From the NCBI GenBank assembly GCA_003674045.1, contig PENC01000017.1, positions 1 to 64,000 on the forward strand: 64,000 nt of DNA, given 5' to 3'. Within the stretch, counting starts at the first letter, position 1. The number at the start of each line of letters is the position of its first letter. Below the pieces are notes generated by a model. It ran no database searches. It had not been told where the DNA came from and worked only from the letters and a program-made list of their open reading frames with translations. Shown one piece after another: positions 1 through 8,165 of this stretch. This DNA comes from Streptomyces griseocarneus (GTDB lineage: Bacteria; Actinomycetota; Actinomycetes; Streptomycetales; Streptomycetaceae). The position numbers and the translations under genes are program-made.

Positions 1-346
1 TGTAGACCATGGACAGGTCGTCACGGTTGCGGATGGGGTGCTTGGACGCCATCTCGATCTTGCCGCCCAGGTGCATCAGGAACGTACGGTCCGACACCTT
101 CCCGACCGCCACCCCCTCGATACCCCGAAGCTTCTCGACGATCTCGTCGACATGCGCGGTGGAGGTCGCGGCGATGGTCACGTCGATGCGCAGCCGCTCG
201 TGGCCGGACGCGGTGACGTCCAGGCCGGTCACGGACCCGCCGGAGGACTCCACGGCCGTGGTGAGCTGGCTGACCGCGGTCCCGCCTGCGGGGACCTCCA
301 GTCGGACGGTCGTCGAGTACGAGACGCTGGGCGCCGGCGTTGCCAT
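1..346 (-). CDS. NAD-dependent malic enzyme, N-terminal part (runs off the window)
   Basis: About 115 N-terminal residues are present, starting at the ATG at 346-344. They form an ACT-like regulatory region (residues about 8-85) followed by the sequence MASKHPIRNRDDLSMVY, which opens the malic domain in actinobacterial NAD-malic enzymes. The complete enzyme decarboxylates malate to pyruvate with reduction of NAD; the catalytic core lies outside the window. The gene follows aspA by 52 nt on the same strand, so it is probably the third gene of an asparagine-to-pyruvate operon. The family call rests on recognising this N-terminus as a Streptomyces malic enzyme. Confidence 0.82.
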   Translation of the reverse strand, partial: MATPAPSVSYSTTVRLEVPAGGTAVSQLTTAVESSGGSVTGLDVTASGHERLRIDVTIAATSTAHVDEIVEKLRGIEGVAVGKVSDRTFLMHLGGKIEMASKHPIRNRDDLSMVY

Positions 347-398
347 CGGGGTGGTACTTCCTTCTTCTGCTTCTGGTGGTGGGGGGAGTGGTGGGGGA

Positions 399-1850
399 TC
401 AGACCGTGGCGGCCTGGGCGTGCGGGCGGGCCAGGTTGTCCGGGTGGAGGATCTCCTGGAGCCGCTCCGGGGTGAGCAGGCCCTTGGCCAGGACCAGGTC
501 GTGCACCGACGCGCCGGTGGTCAGGGCCTCCTGGGCGACAGCGGTGGCCTGCTCGTAGCCGATGTGCGGGTTGAGCGCGGTGGCCAGGCCGATGGACTGC
601 CCGACGAGCCGCGCCAGGTGCTCGCGGTTGGCGGTGATGCCGCTGACGCATCGCTCGGCGAGGGTGAGGCACCCGGCCCGCAGGTGCGTCAGGCTCTTGA
701 GCAGGCTGTGCGCGATGACCGGCTCGAAGGCGTTGAGCTGGAGCTGGCCGGACTCGGCGGCCATGGTGACGGTCACGTCGTTGCCGATGACCTCGAAGGC
801 GATCTGGTTGACGACCTCGGGGATCACCGGGTTCACCTTGCCCGGCATGATGCTCGAACCCGCCTGCACCGGCGGCAGGTTGATCTCGGCGAGCCCGGCG
901 CGCGGGCCGCAGGAGAGCAGGCGCAGGTCGTTGCAGGTCTTGGAGAGCTTGACGGCGATCCGCTTGAGCACGCCGGAGAGCTGGACGAACGCGCCCATGT
1001 CCTGGGTGGCCTCGACGAGGTCGCCCGCGACGGAGAGCGGGACGCCGGTGAGCGCGCTCAGGTGGCCGCAGGCCGTGGCGGGGTAGCGCGGGTGGGCGTT
1101 GAGGCCCGTGCCGATGGCGGTGCCGCCGAGGTTGATCTCGCTCAGCAGCGCACACGCCTCGGCCAGGCGCGCCCGGTCCTCGGCGAGCATCACGGCGTAG
1201 GCCGCGAACTCCTGGCCGAGCGTCATGGGCACCGCGTCCTGGAGCTGGGTGCGGCCCATCTTCAGGACGTCGGCGAACTCCGCGGACTTGGCCGCGAAGG
1301 CCTTGCGCAGCACCTCCATGGCCTCCAGCAGCCGGGCGGCGGCGAGCTGGAGGGAGAGCCGGACGGCGGTCGGGTAGACGTCGTTGGTGCTCTGCCCGGC
1401 GTTGACGTCCTCGAGCGGGTGCAGGTGGTGGTACTCGCCCTTGGCGTGGCCGAGGAGCTCCAGCGCCCGGTTGGCGACGACCTCGTTGGCGTTCATGTTG
1501 GTGGAGGTGCCCGCGCCGCCCTGGATGACGTCCACGACGAACTGGTCGTGGAGGCGGCCCGCGCGGATCTCCTCGCAGGCCCGCACGATGGCGTCCGCCT
1601 TGCGCCCGTCCAGCGTTCCGAGGTCGCGGTTGGCCTGGGCGGCGGCCTGCTTGACCGAGGCCAGGGCGACGACGAGGTCGGGGTACGCGGAGATCGGGGT
1701 GCCGGTGATGGGGAAGTTCTCCACCGCCCGCAGGGTGTGGACACCGTAGTACGCGGCCGCGGGGACCTCCCGGTCGCCGAGGAGGTCGTGCTCGGAGCGC
1801 ACCGGCGCTTGGTCGAGAGGCGAGGAGGGGCCGGGAACGGATGCCGACAT
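399..1850 (-). CDS. aspA: Aspartate ammonia-lyase
   Basis: A 483-residue cytoplasmic enzyme of the fumarase/aspartase superfamily that splits L-aspartate into fumarate and ammonia. The superfamily signature GSSIMPGKVNPV is at about residues 331-342 and contains the mobile catalytic serine loop. The region GQSTNDVYPTA and the substrate motif GRTQLQDAVP are also present and support aspartase over argininosuccinate lyase. Length is normal for the family. The ATG at 1850 has no strong ribosome site, but upstream sequence gives no better start. It lies 62 nt downstream of ansA, so the two enzymes should convert asparagine to fumarate in sequence. Confidence 0.93.
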   Translation of the reverse strand: MSASVPGPSSPLDQAPVRSEHDLLGDREVPAAAYYGVHTLRAVENFPITGTPISAYPDLVVALASVKQAAAQANRDLGTLDGRKADAIVRACEEIRAGRLHDQFVVDVIQGGAGTSTNMNANEVVANRALELLGHAKGEYHHLHPLEDVNAGQSTNDVYPTAVRLSLQLAAARLLEAMEVLRKAFAAKSAEFADVLKMGRTQLQDAVPMTLGQEFAAYAVMLAEDRARLAEACALLSEINLGGTAIGTGLNAHPRYPATACGHLSALTGVPLSVAGDLVEATQDMGAFVQLSGVLKRIAVKLSKTCNDLRLLSCGPRAGLAEINLPPVQAGSSIMPGKVNPVIPEVVNQIAFEVIGNDVTVTMAAESGQLQLNAFEPVIAHSLLKSLTHLRAGCLTLAERCVSGITANREHLARLVGQSIGLATALNPHIGYEQATAVAQEALTTGASVHDLVLAKGLLTPERLQEILHPDNLARPHAQAATV

Positions 1851-1912
1851 GGAAGGTCCGATCAGGTGCGTGGGGGAGCGGGGTGGGGAGAGAGGGAGGG
1901 CGGAGGCGTGCG

Positions 1913-2950
1913 TCAGGCCGCGACGGACGGCGCCTCGGCGGCCGCGGTGGTCTCCGATGCCTCGGCGTCCGGCGCGCTGCCGAGCACGTGGCGCAGCGCG
2001 CGGTCGCGTCCGGCCGGGTCGGTGGTGGAGAGGGCGGCGGAAAGGACGGCGATGCGGGACTGGCCGGCGCGCAGGGTGCCGGTCAGCACGGCTCCGGCGG
2101 CCACGAGGTCCACGGCTCCGCCGTGGGTGTAGATCTCCGCGACGGGCCCGGTGGACACGCGGGTGGTCAGGGCGACGAGGACGCCGCGGGCGACCGCCGC
2201 CTCGACGGCCTCGCAGATCTCGGGGGTGGCGTTGCCCGCGCCCGTCGCGACCAGGACGATGCCCTGGGCGCCCGCGGCGACGGCGGCGTTGAAGAGCAGC
2301 GGGTCCCCGTCGCAGTGGTGCATCACGGCGTCGACCCGGGGCAGCGTCCCGTCGGCCGTGGGCAGGGGGAGCGCCGCCGGGCGCTCGGGCCGCCGGTGGA
2401 CGACGACCCCGTCGGCGGACACGTCCGCGACGCGGCTGCCGGAGGGGTCGGCGAACGCGTCGGCGGCCAGCGTCTGCACCTTCACGGTGCCGCGCGCGGC
2501 GTGCACCTGGCCGTCGAAGACCACCAGGACGCCCATGCCGCGCACCGTGGCCGCGGTCAGCAGCGCGTCGTGGAGATTGCGCGGGCCGTCGCCGTCCGGC
2601 GCCTCGAGCGGGCGCTGGGCACCGGTGAAGACCACCGGGCGGGGGTCGTCGTGGTGGAGGTCGAGGAGGAAGGCGGACTCCTCCAGGGTGTCCGTGCCGT
2701 GCGTGACGACGATGCCGTCGACGGTGGGGTCGGCGAGCACCTCGTGCACGGTGCGCAGGAGAGTCAGCTGGTGCGCGGTGGTGAGGCGGGCGCTGTTCAC
2801 GCTCATCAGGTCCACGACCCGCACGGTCACGCCCTCGGGCACGGCGGCCGTGGCCAGGACGTCCCCGCCCCGGGCCTCCGCGGCGAACCCGGAACCCTGC
2901 CAGCGGCTGGCTATGGTCCCGCCCGTGCTGATGACGACGACCTGACCCAT
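1913..2950 (-). CDS. ansA: L-asparaginase
   Basis: A 345-residue asparaginase that hydrolyses asparagine to aspartate and ammonia. Both catalytic threonine motifs are visible: STGGTIAS at residues 8-15 with the nucleophilic Thr12, and HGTDTLEE at 84-91. There is no signal peptide, so it should be cytoplasmic. The start is supported by an AGGAGAAG ribosome site just upstream. It is the first gene of the ansA-aspA-malic enzyme series and diverges from an AsnC-family regulator, which suggests control by asparagine or another amino acid. Confidence 0.92.
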   Translation of the reverse strand: MGQVVVISTGGTIASRWQGSGFAAEARGGDVLATAAVPEGVTVRVVDLMSVNSARLTTAHQLTLLRTVHEVLADPTVDGIVVTHGTDTLEESAFLLDLHHDDPRPVVFTGAQRPLEAPDGDGPRNLHDALLTAATVRGMGVLVVFDGQVHAARGTVKVQTLAADAFADPSGSRVADVSADGVVVHRRPERPAALPLPTADGTLPRVDAVMHHCDGDPLLFNAAVAAGAQGIVLVATGAGNATPEICEAVEAAVARGVLVALTTRVSTGPVAEIYTHGGAVDLVAAGAVLTGTLRAGQSRIAVLSAALSTTDPAGRDRALRHVLGSAPDAEASETTAAAEAPSVAA

Positions 2951-3039
2951 GTCTTCTCCTCTGACCGCTTATGTCCTGCTGGTGCCTCGTGCGCCGGTTC
3001 GTCGGCGTGTGGGCCGTGGCAAACCATAGGACGAAACGC

Positions 3040-3097
3040 GCGCAATCGGTTTGCTGATTCCGATGTGACCCCCGGTAAATGTGGTGGATAATTGCGC
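3040..3097. promoter_or_regulatory. Possible AsnC-type operator in the ansA/regulator intergenic region
   Basis: The 7-bp inverted pair GCGCAAT (3040-3046) and ATTGCGC (3091-3097) lies in the divergent region. The second arm falls inside the first codons of the regulator gene if the start is 3081. It could be an autoregulatory site, but the arms are short and 44 bp apart, so chance is a real alternative. Confidence 0.25.
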
Positions 3098-3551
3098 AGT
3101 GGACCAGATCGACAGAAATATCCTGCGTGAGCTCCAGAGCGACGGCCGGATGACCATCCAGGACCTCGCCCAGCGGGTGGGCCTCACGGCCTCGCCGTGC
3201 ATGCGCCGCGTCCGCCAGCTCGAACAGGACGGCGTCATCCAGGGCTACCGGGCGGTCATCGACCCGGAGGCCGTCGGGCGGGGCTTCGAGGTCCTCGTCT
3301 CCGTCGAGGTCCGGCGCGACAGGGAGGCGGTCGAGGCCTTCGAGGCGGCGCTCCAGGACATCCCCGACGTCGTCGAGGCGTACCGCCTCTTCGGCAGCCC
3401 CGGCTGTCTGCTGCGCATCGCCGTCGCCGACCTCACCGCCTACGAGCGGCTGTGGATCGAGCGCCTCACCACGTTGTCCGGCGTCACGGAGGTGAACTCC
3501 CAGATCGTCATGAAGCGGATCAAGGCGCCGCGGGGGCTGCCGGTCGACTGA
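3081..3551 (+). CDS. Lrp/AsnC-family transcriptional regulator
   Basis: A 156-residue regulator. The N-terminal winged helix-turn-helix begins VDQIDRNILRELQSDGR and continues with AQRVGLTASPCMRRVRQLE. An alpha-beta RAM ligand-binding domain follows (about residues 70-150). Start is uncertain: GTG codons at 3081, 3084 and 3099 are in frame, and conservation of the family would fit 3099. Its position divergent to ansA makes control of the asparagine-degradation operon the simplest role. The effector cannot be read from sequence. Confidence 0.9.
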   Translation: MVDNCAVDQIDRNILRELQSDGRMTIQDLAQRVGLTASPCMRRVRQLEQDGVIQGYRAVIDPEAVGRGFEVLVSVEVRRDREAVEAFEAALQDIPDVVEAYRLFGSPGCLLRIAVADLTAYERLWIERLTTLSGVTEVNSQIVMKRIKAPRGLPVD

Positions 3552-3576
3552 GGGCCGCCCCGCCGCCCGGGGCAGG

Positions 3577-4185
3577 ATGGCCTGTGTGACGAACGAAGAT
3601 CAGTCGACTCTGATGAAGGGCCAGGAGGCACTCCGGGCGGAGGCCGACGAGGTGGCCGGCGACCTCGGGCTGGCCGAGCTGCTGGCCCGGTGCGGGGAGC
3701 CGGTGCGCGTGGGCAGCTCGGCACTGGGGCTGATGGTGCGCCGGGACATCGACATCACCGTGATCTGCCCGGCCCTGGACCCCGCCGCGAAGCGGGCCGT
3801 CGCGGACGTGGGCGCCGTGCTGGCGGTGCACGACCGGGTGCGGCAGGTCCGTTTCCGGGACGACACCGGACACTGGAACACCGACCCGAGGTATCCGGAC
3901 GGGCTCTATCTCGGCGTCGAGTACCGGTCCCGGGGCGGACACGCGTGGACGCTCGACATCTGGTTCGTCGACGAGCCCGGCCGCCAGCCCGACCTCGCCC
4001 ACGTCCGTTCCCTGCCGCCCCGGCTGGACGATGTGAGCCGCGGTGCCATCCTGCGGATCAAGCACGCGCTCGTGGCGCGGGAGGACGGCGCGGCGGGCTA
4101 CGACGTCTACCGGGCGGTGCTCGACCACGGAGTCACCACCGTCGAGGAGTTCGACGCCTGGCGCGCCCGCACCGGTGACGGGTGA
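3577..4185 (+). CDS. Nucleotidyltransferase-fold protein
   Basis: About 200 residues with a nucleotidyltransferase signature: VGSSALGLMVRRDIDITV (roughly residues 45-62) matches the GS-x(n)-DhD core that binds the nucleotide and metal. A third acidic residue may be in TLDIWFVDE (about 127-135). Small proteins of this kind often act as minimal nucleotidyltransferases, but no antitoxin partner is adjacent and the substrate is unknown. ATG 3577 and GTG 3586 are both possible starts. It follows the AsnC regulator by 25 nt and may be co-transcribed with it. Confidence 0.6.
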   Translation: MACVTNEDQSTLMKGQEALRAEADEVAGDLGLAELLARCGEPVRVGSSALGLMVRRDIDITVICPALDPAAKRAVADVGAVLAVHDRVRQVRFRDDTGHWNTDPRYPDGLYLGVEYRSRGGHAWTLDIWFVDEPGRQPDLAHVRSLPPRLDDVSRGAILRIKHALVAREDGAAGYDVYRAVLDHGVTTVEEFDAWRARTGDG

Positions 4186-4232
4186 GCGCGGAGGAGCGCG
4201 CGGGAGCCCCTCCGCGCTACGGGGGCGGGCTT

Positions 4233-4724
4233 TTACATCCAGGTCGTGGCCGTGGCGACGACCCGGGCCTTCCCGGGCCGGTCCGGGTTGCCGTAGCGGA
4301 CCTCGAAGCGCGGGTGCGAGCGGGTGAAGTCGCTGTCGATGAGACGGACCTGGCCCGGGTTCCCGACCGTGCGCGTCGCTATGTCCGTGTCGAGGAAGAA
4401 GCCGAATTCGCCCGTCGCCGGGGCGTAGGCGAAGAACTCACCGCCCGAGTACGACCGCTTCGCCACCTCGTCCGTCAGGACCAGTGACCAGTACCCCACG
4501 CAGCGCCCCGCCGGGCACATGAATCGGAACTCGGCGCGCAGCCCGTCCAGGTCCATCCAGCGGAAGGGGTTCTCCTCGGTGACGGTCGCCGAAGGGGCGG
4601 TCGCCGTGGGAGCGGCCGTGCGCGGCGGGGCCGTGACGGCGGACGCGCTCTGCGCGAGGGGCACGGTCAGGGCTGCCACGGCCGCGGTCGCGGTGAGGGC
4701 GCGGAATGCGATGCGGAATGCCAT
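4233..4724 (-). CDS. Secreted hypothetical protein
   Basis: A 163-residue protein starting MAFRIAFRALTATAAVAALT, a basic then hydrophobic signal peptide probably cleaved near SASA (about residue 30). The mature part has an Ala/Pro/Thr-rich linker and then a compact domain with two cysteines in the motif CPAGRCVGYW. I do not recognise a family. It converges on the upstream nucleotidyltransferase-like gene and is not obviously in an operon. Confidence 0.75.
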   Translation of the reverse strand: MAFRIAFRALTATAAVAALTVPLAQSASAVTAPPRTAAPTATAPSATVTEENPFRWMDLDGLRAEFRFMCPAGRCVGYWSLVLTDEVAKRSYSGGEFFAYAPATGEFGFFLDTDIATRTVGNPGQVRLIDSDFTRSHPRFEVRYGNPDRPGKARVVATATTWM

Positions 4725-4871
4725 GTCTCGTCTCCAGTCCGGTGAGTGATCGACTCGATACGAGAGGTGATCATGTCTGTGCCGGGAATTCCCGGCAACG
4801 CCGTACTGAAGGATTCGGCCACGGCGGACCGGAGTCGCCGCTGCCCCCATGTCCGCCCGCGCGCCGCGGGG

Positions 4872-5909
4872 TCAGCGGCCCGGCGGCTCGAACAGCCGGA
4901 TGCCGTCGGTGAGCAGGCCGGCCCGTTTGACGTGGCGCAGGACCGGGACGATCTCCAGCTGCTGAACGACCCTGAGGGCGCCGATGCGCTCGGTCACGTA
5001 GCGGTAGAGCTCCGCGCGGTTGCGGCAGACCACCGAGCCCACGAGGTTGGTGGTGCCGGTGGCCGCCGCGACCCAGGGGATCTCGGGGTGGCGGGAGATG
5101 GCCCGGCCGGCCTCGGCCAGGTTGTGCGGGGCCACCGTGGCGAACAGGGCGGCCTGGGCGGTCAGACCGAAATGCACGGGCAGCATCTCGACGTCGAAGT
5201 AGAGCCCGCCTGCCTCCCGGAGGTACTCGAGCCGGCGGCGGACGGTGGACTCCGACCGGCCCGTCGCCCGGGCGAGTTCCGGGTAACCGGTACGGCCGTC
5301 CCGGGCGAGGACGTCCAGCATGACGCGGTCGGCGGCGTCGAGCCGGATCTCGTCGCCCATCCCGGCGGGCTCGGGCCGCGCCAGCTCCCGGACCTGTTCC
5401 TCGGACAGGCCGGCTCCGTCCAGCAACTGGCCGTGCGACGGCGTGGTGTAGGTGTGCAGCAGGCTCTGCGCGGTGACACCGGTGACGTTCTGGGTGCGGG
5501 GCAGCTTCTGGAGCAGCAGCGCGTCGCGTTCGTCCGTGCTGAAGGAGCGGACCACGCAGGCGACCTCGGAGCCGCCGGAATGGATCTTCACCCAGCCGGT
5601 GTCCGGGCGGCGGGCCAGCGCTTCCGCGATCGGCACGGCCGCGCCCGGTGTGCACTGGATGCGCAGCCAGTTCTCCGACATGCCCAGGCGGTCGCAGACG
5701 GGCAGCCCGATGACGCGGAGCAGCCGTTCGCCGTGGAGCCGCCGGTAGCGGCGCACGACCGTCTGGTCGGTGACGCCCAGGACCGCCGCCAGGCGGCTGA
5801 AGGCGGCCCGGCCGTCGAGGGACAGGGCGTGGATCAGCCGGCGGTCCAGCGCGTCCAGCTGCTCCCCCGGGGCGGCTGGGGTGGCAGTGGTCGTGAGCGG
5901 AGAGTCCAT
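4872..5909 (-). CDS. Double-domain Lrp/AsnC-family regulator
   Basis: A 345-residue regulator made of two AsnC-like units in tandem. The first helix-turn-helix is at about residues 20-70 (LDALDRRLIHALSLDGR, then GVTDQTVVRRYRRL). The second is at about 185-235 (LDAADRVMLDVLARDGR, then GRSESTVRRRLEYL). Each is followed by a RAM-type domain. The gene diverges from a DHA2-type exporter gene across 129 bp. That arrangement usually means the regulator controls the transporter. The ATG at 5909 sits next to an inverted repeat that could be its own operator. Confidence 0.88.
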   Translation of the reverse strand: MDSPLTTTATPAAPGEQLDALDRRLIHALSLDGRAAFSRLAAVLGVTDQTVVRRYRRLHGERLLRVIGLPVCDRLGMSENWLRIQCTPGAAVPIAEALARRPDTGWVKIHSGGSEVACVVRSFSTDERDALLLQKLPRTQNVTGVTAQSLLHTYTTPSHGQLLDGAGLSEEQVRELARPEPAGMGDEIRLDAADRVMLDVLARDGRTGYPELARATGRSESTVRRRLEYLREAGGLYFDVEMLPVHFGLTAQAALFATVAPHNLAEAGRAISRHPEIPWVAAATGTTNLVGSVVCRNRAELYRYVTERIGALRVVQQLEIVPVLRHVKRAGLLTDGIRLFEPPGR

Positions 5910-5910
5910 G

Positions 5911-5944
5911 TTTCCATCATGACAGGAGTCTCTGTCGTGGAAAT
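5911..5944. promoter_or_regulatory. Imperfect inverted repeat, candidate operator between regulator and exporter
   Basis: CATGACAG and CTGTCGTG (7 of 8 pairs) are separated by GAGTCT, and the symmetry extends outward as TTTCC and GGAAA with a short gap. It lies immediately upstream of the AsnC-type gene and about 95 bp upstream of the exporter start. Binding by the regulator is an inference. Confidence 0.45.
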
Positions 5945-6038
5945 CCGTCAGGACCAGCCTTCTGAGTTCGGGATCCGGTCGCAGCCGTGTGAGGTTTGGG
6001 CACTGCTTTCCCACCGAGAAACATTCAGGAGTGCTTTC

Positions 6039-7583
6039 ATGCGTAAGTGGCTGCCGCTCGCCGCGGTGTGCCTGGGGACCTTCATGCTGCTGGTGGACGT
6101 CACCATCGTCGTGGTGGCCCTGCCCGACATGGCCAGAAGCCTGCACACGTCGTTCGCCGACCTCCAGTGGGTGATGGACGTCTACGCCCTGGCGCTGGCC
6201 GCGCTGCTGCTGGGCCTCGGATCGCTGGCCGACCGGATCGGACACCGGCAGGTGTACGTGGCCGGGGTGGCGGTCTTCGCGCTGGCCTCGCTGGCCTGTG
6301 GGCTGGCCGACGACCCGGCGGTGCTCATCGCCTTCCGCGGGATCCAGGGCGTGGGCGGCGCGGCGATGCTGGCCACGACCACCGCCCTGGTGGCCCGCCT
6401 CTACCACGGCCGGGACCGGGGTGTGGCCTTCGGCATCTGGGGCGCCGTCAGCGGGGCCGCGTCGGCGGCCGGGCCGATCCTGGGCGGGCTGCTCACCGAA
6501 TACCTGGACTGGCGCTGGATCTTCTTCGTCAACCTGCCCATCAGCGTGCTCGCCATCGCCATGACCATGAAGTACGTGCCCGCGCTGCCCGGCGACCGGC
6601 GCCGGGGCATGGACCTGCCGGGCATGGCCGCCTTCACCGTGGCCGCGGGCGCGGTCACCTACGCCCTGATCAAGGGCTCCGACTACGGGTGGACCTCCGG
6701 CGCCACCCTGGGGCTGTTCGCGCTGGCGGCGCTCGCGCTGCTGCTCTTCCTGCTGATCGAGCCGCGCCGGGCGCAGCCCATGCTGGACCTGGCCCTGTTC
6801 CGGCGCGGTTCGTTCACCGGCCTCATGGTCACCGCGGTGCTGCTGTCGGTGGCCGCGTTCTCCTACCTCGCCTACACCTCGCTCTGGCTCCAGTCGGTAC
6901 GGGGCATGGGCCCGGTGGCGGCCGGTCTCGCGTGCCTGCCGATGAGCGCCGCGGCCTTCGTCTTCGCCTCGCTCGGCGGACGCTTCCTGCACGGGGTCTC
7001 GCCCCGGCTGACCCTCGGTGTGGGCATGCTGCTGATCGGCGGCGGGGCCCTGCTGATGACCGTCATCGACGCCGGGTCCACCTGGACGGCGCTGGTGGCC
7101 GGGTTCATGGTGACCGGTGTCGGGGTCGGCCTGAGCACCCCGGCGCTCGCGTCCACCGCCATGGCGGCGGTGCCGCCGGAGCGCGCGGGCATGGCCAGCG
7201 GCGCGGTCAACACCGCACGTCAGCTCGGCAACGCCCTGGGCATCGCGGTGCTGGGCGTGGTCTTCCACGCCGGTCTGTCCGGATCCCTGCGGAACCACGA
7301 GGGCAGCATCTCCGCGGACGCGCTGGCCGGCGGCCAGGCCGCCCCGGTCATCGCACACGCCGCGCCCGAGCGGCGGGGCATGGTCGAGGAGATGGTGCAC
7401 GCCGCGTTCGCCGACGGGCTGCGGGACGTCTTCTGGGTCTCCGGGGTGCTGGGAGTGCTCGGCGGCCTGGTGGCACTGACACTGATCCGTCGCCCCGCGG
7501 CTCCCGCACGACCGCCGCGCGGCCCGGCCCCGCACGCCACCGCACAGCAGGCCGACGCGGCCTCGGCACCGGCCGCGGCCTGA
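6039..7583 (+). CDS. MFS drug exporter, DHA2 (14-helix, EmrB/QacA) family
   Basis: A 514-residue membrane protein beginning MRKWLPLAAVCLGTFMLLVD. It has the first-helix motif VDVTIVVVALPDMARSL typical of DHA2 exporters. Motif A is seen in LGSLADRIGHRQVYV between helices 2 and 3. About 14 hydrophobic segments are visible and the C-terminal tail is Ala/Pro-rich. ATG 6039 is chosen because CAGGAG lies 10 nt upstream and the reading frame before it is not protein-like. The likely role is proton-driven export of a small toxic compound, controlled by the divergent AsnC-type regulator. Confidence 0.9.
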   Translation: MRKWLPLAAVCLGTFMLLVDVTIVVVALPDMARSLHTSFADLQWVMDVYALALAALLLGLGSLADRIGHRQVYVAGVAVFALASLACGLADDPAVLIAFRGIQGVGGAAMLATTTALVARLYHGRDRGVAFGIWGAVSGAASAAGPILGGLLTEYLDWRWIFFVNLPISVLAIAMTMKYVPALPGDRRRGMDLPGMAAFTVAAGAVTYALIKGSDYGWTSGATLGLFALAALALLLFLLIEPRRAQPMLDLALFRRGSFTGLMVTAVLLSVAAFSYLAYTSLWLQSVRGMGPVAAGLACLPMSAAAFVFASLGGRFLHGVSPRLTLGVGMLLIGGGALLMTVIDAGSTWTALVAGFMVTGVGVGLSTPALASTAMAAVPPERAGMASGAVNTARQLGNALGIAVLGVVFHAGLSGSLRNHEGSISADALAGGQAAPVIAHAAPERRGMVEEMVHAAFADGLRDVFWVSGVLGVLGGLVALTLIRRPAAPARPPRGPAPHATAQQADAASAPAAA

Positions 7584-7597
7584 CCGGTCGGCGCCAC

Positions 7598-7635
7598 GAG
7601 GGGCCGTTCCCGCGAACATGCGGGGACGGCCCCTC
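7598..7635 (+). terminator. Hairpin terminator after the DHA2 exporter
   Basis: A 10-bp perfect stem GAGGGGCCGT/ACGGCCCCTC with further pairing inside (TCCCGC/GCGGGGA). It lies 14 nt after the stop codon. There is no U-tract, as is common in Streptomyces. Confidence 0.75.
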
Positions 7636-7707
7636 CGGCGTAGCGTCGGCCCGGGGTGTCCACCTGCGTCCACACCGGGCCGTGACGTCGAGGAGCGCTG
7701 AGGCGAC

Positions 7708-8163
7708 GTGGTGCTGCGGATCGTCGACCGGCCCGGAACCGGCCGTGGACTCATCACCGAAGTCCCCTTCAGGGAAGGGGACGTGGTGGCCCGGATCCAC
7801 GGGCACGTGTACCGGACGCACCCCACTCGGACGACCATCCAGGCCGCGGTCGGCCGGCACATCGACGACCTGCGCGCTCTGTCCTGTATCAATCACTCGT
7901 GCGATCCGAGCACCCACGTCGATGTCACGGCCTTGACGGTCACCGCGGTCCGGGACCTCGTGGCCGGGGACGAGCTGACCTACTTCTATCCCTCCACCGA
8001 GTGGGCCATGGCCGTCCCCTTCGACTGCGCGTGCGCCGGTGAGAAGTGTCTGGGACGCATCGACGGAGCCTGGCGGGTGCCCACCGCGGTGCTCGCCCGG
8101 TACCGCCTGAACGCGCACATCCGGGAGCTGGCCGCGGCACGGGACGCGGCGGATCTGCTCTGA
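7708..8163 (+). CDS. SET-domain protein (putative lysine methyltransferase)
   Basis: A 151-residue protein that is essentially one SET domain with a post-SET tail. The N-terminus RGLITEVPFREGDVVARI matches the SET-I entry. CINHSCDPS (residues 60-68) is the NHS/C motif that forms the pseudoknot and binds S-adenosylmethionine. GDELTYFYPSTEW (87-99) carries the tyrosine-containing catalytic motif. CACAGEKCLG (107-116) supplies a CxC-x4-C zinc cluster. The expected activity is SAM-dependent lysine methylation of an unknown protein. Two GTG codons (7708, 7711) can start it, with GAGGAG upstream. It converges on a GNAT gene. Confidence 0.82.
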   Translation: MVLRIVDRPGTGRGLITEVPFREGDVVARIHGHVYRTHPTRTTIQAAVGRHIDDLRALSCINHSCDPSTHVDVTALTVTAVRDLVAGDELTYFYPSTEWAMAVPFDCACAGEKCLGRIDGAWRVPTAVLARYRLNAHIRELAAARDAADLL

Positions 8164-8165
8164 CG

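Noticed and set aside
9-2132. A 707-codon open frame on the plus strand
   Set aside because: It is the antisense shadow of aspA and the malic enzyme gene; its product is Gly/Arg/Val-rich without domains, while the minus strand encodes clear enzymes.
4872-7892. A 1006-codon open frame on the minus strand crossing the exporter
   Set aside because: Only the part up to 5909 is protein-like (the AsnC regulator). The rest is a His/Gln/Gly-rich shadow of the MFS gene.
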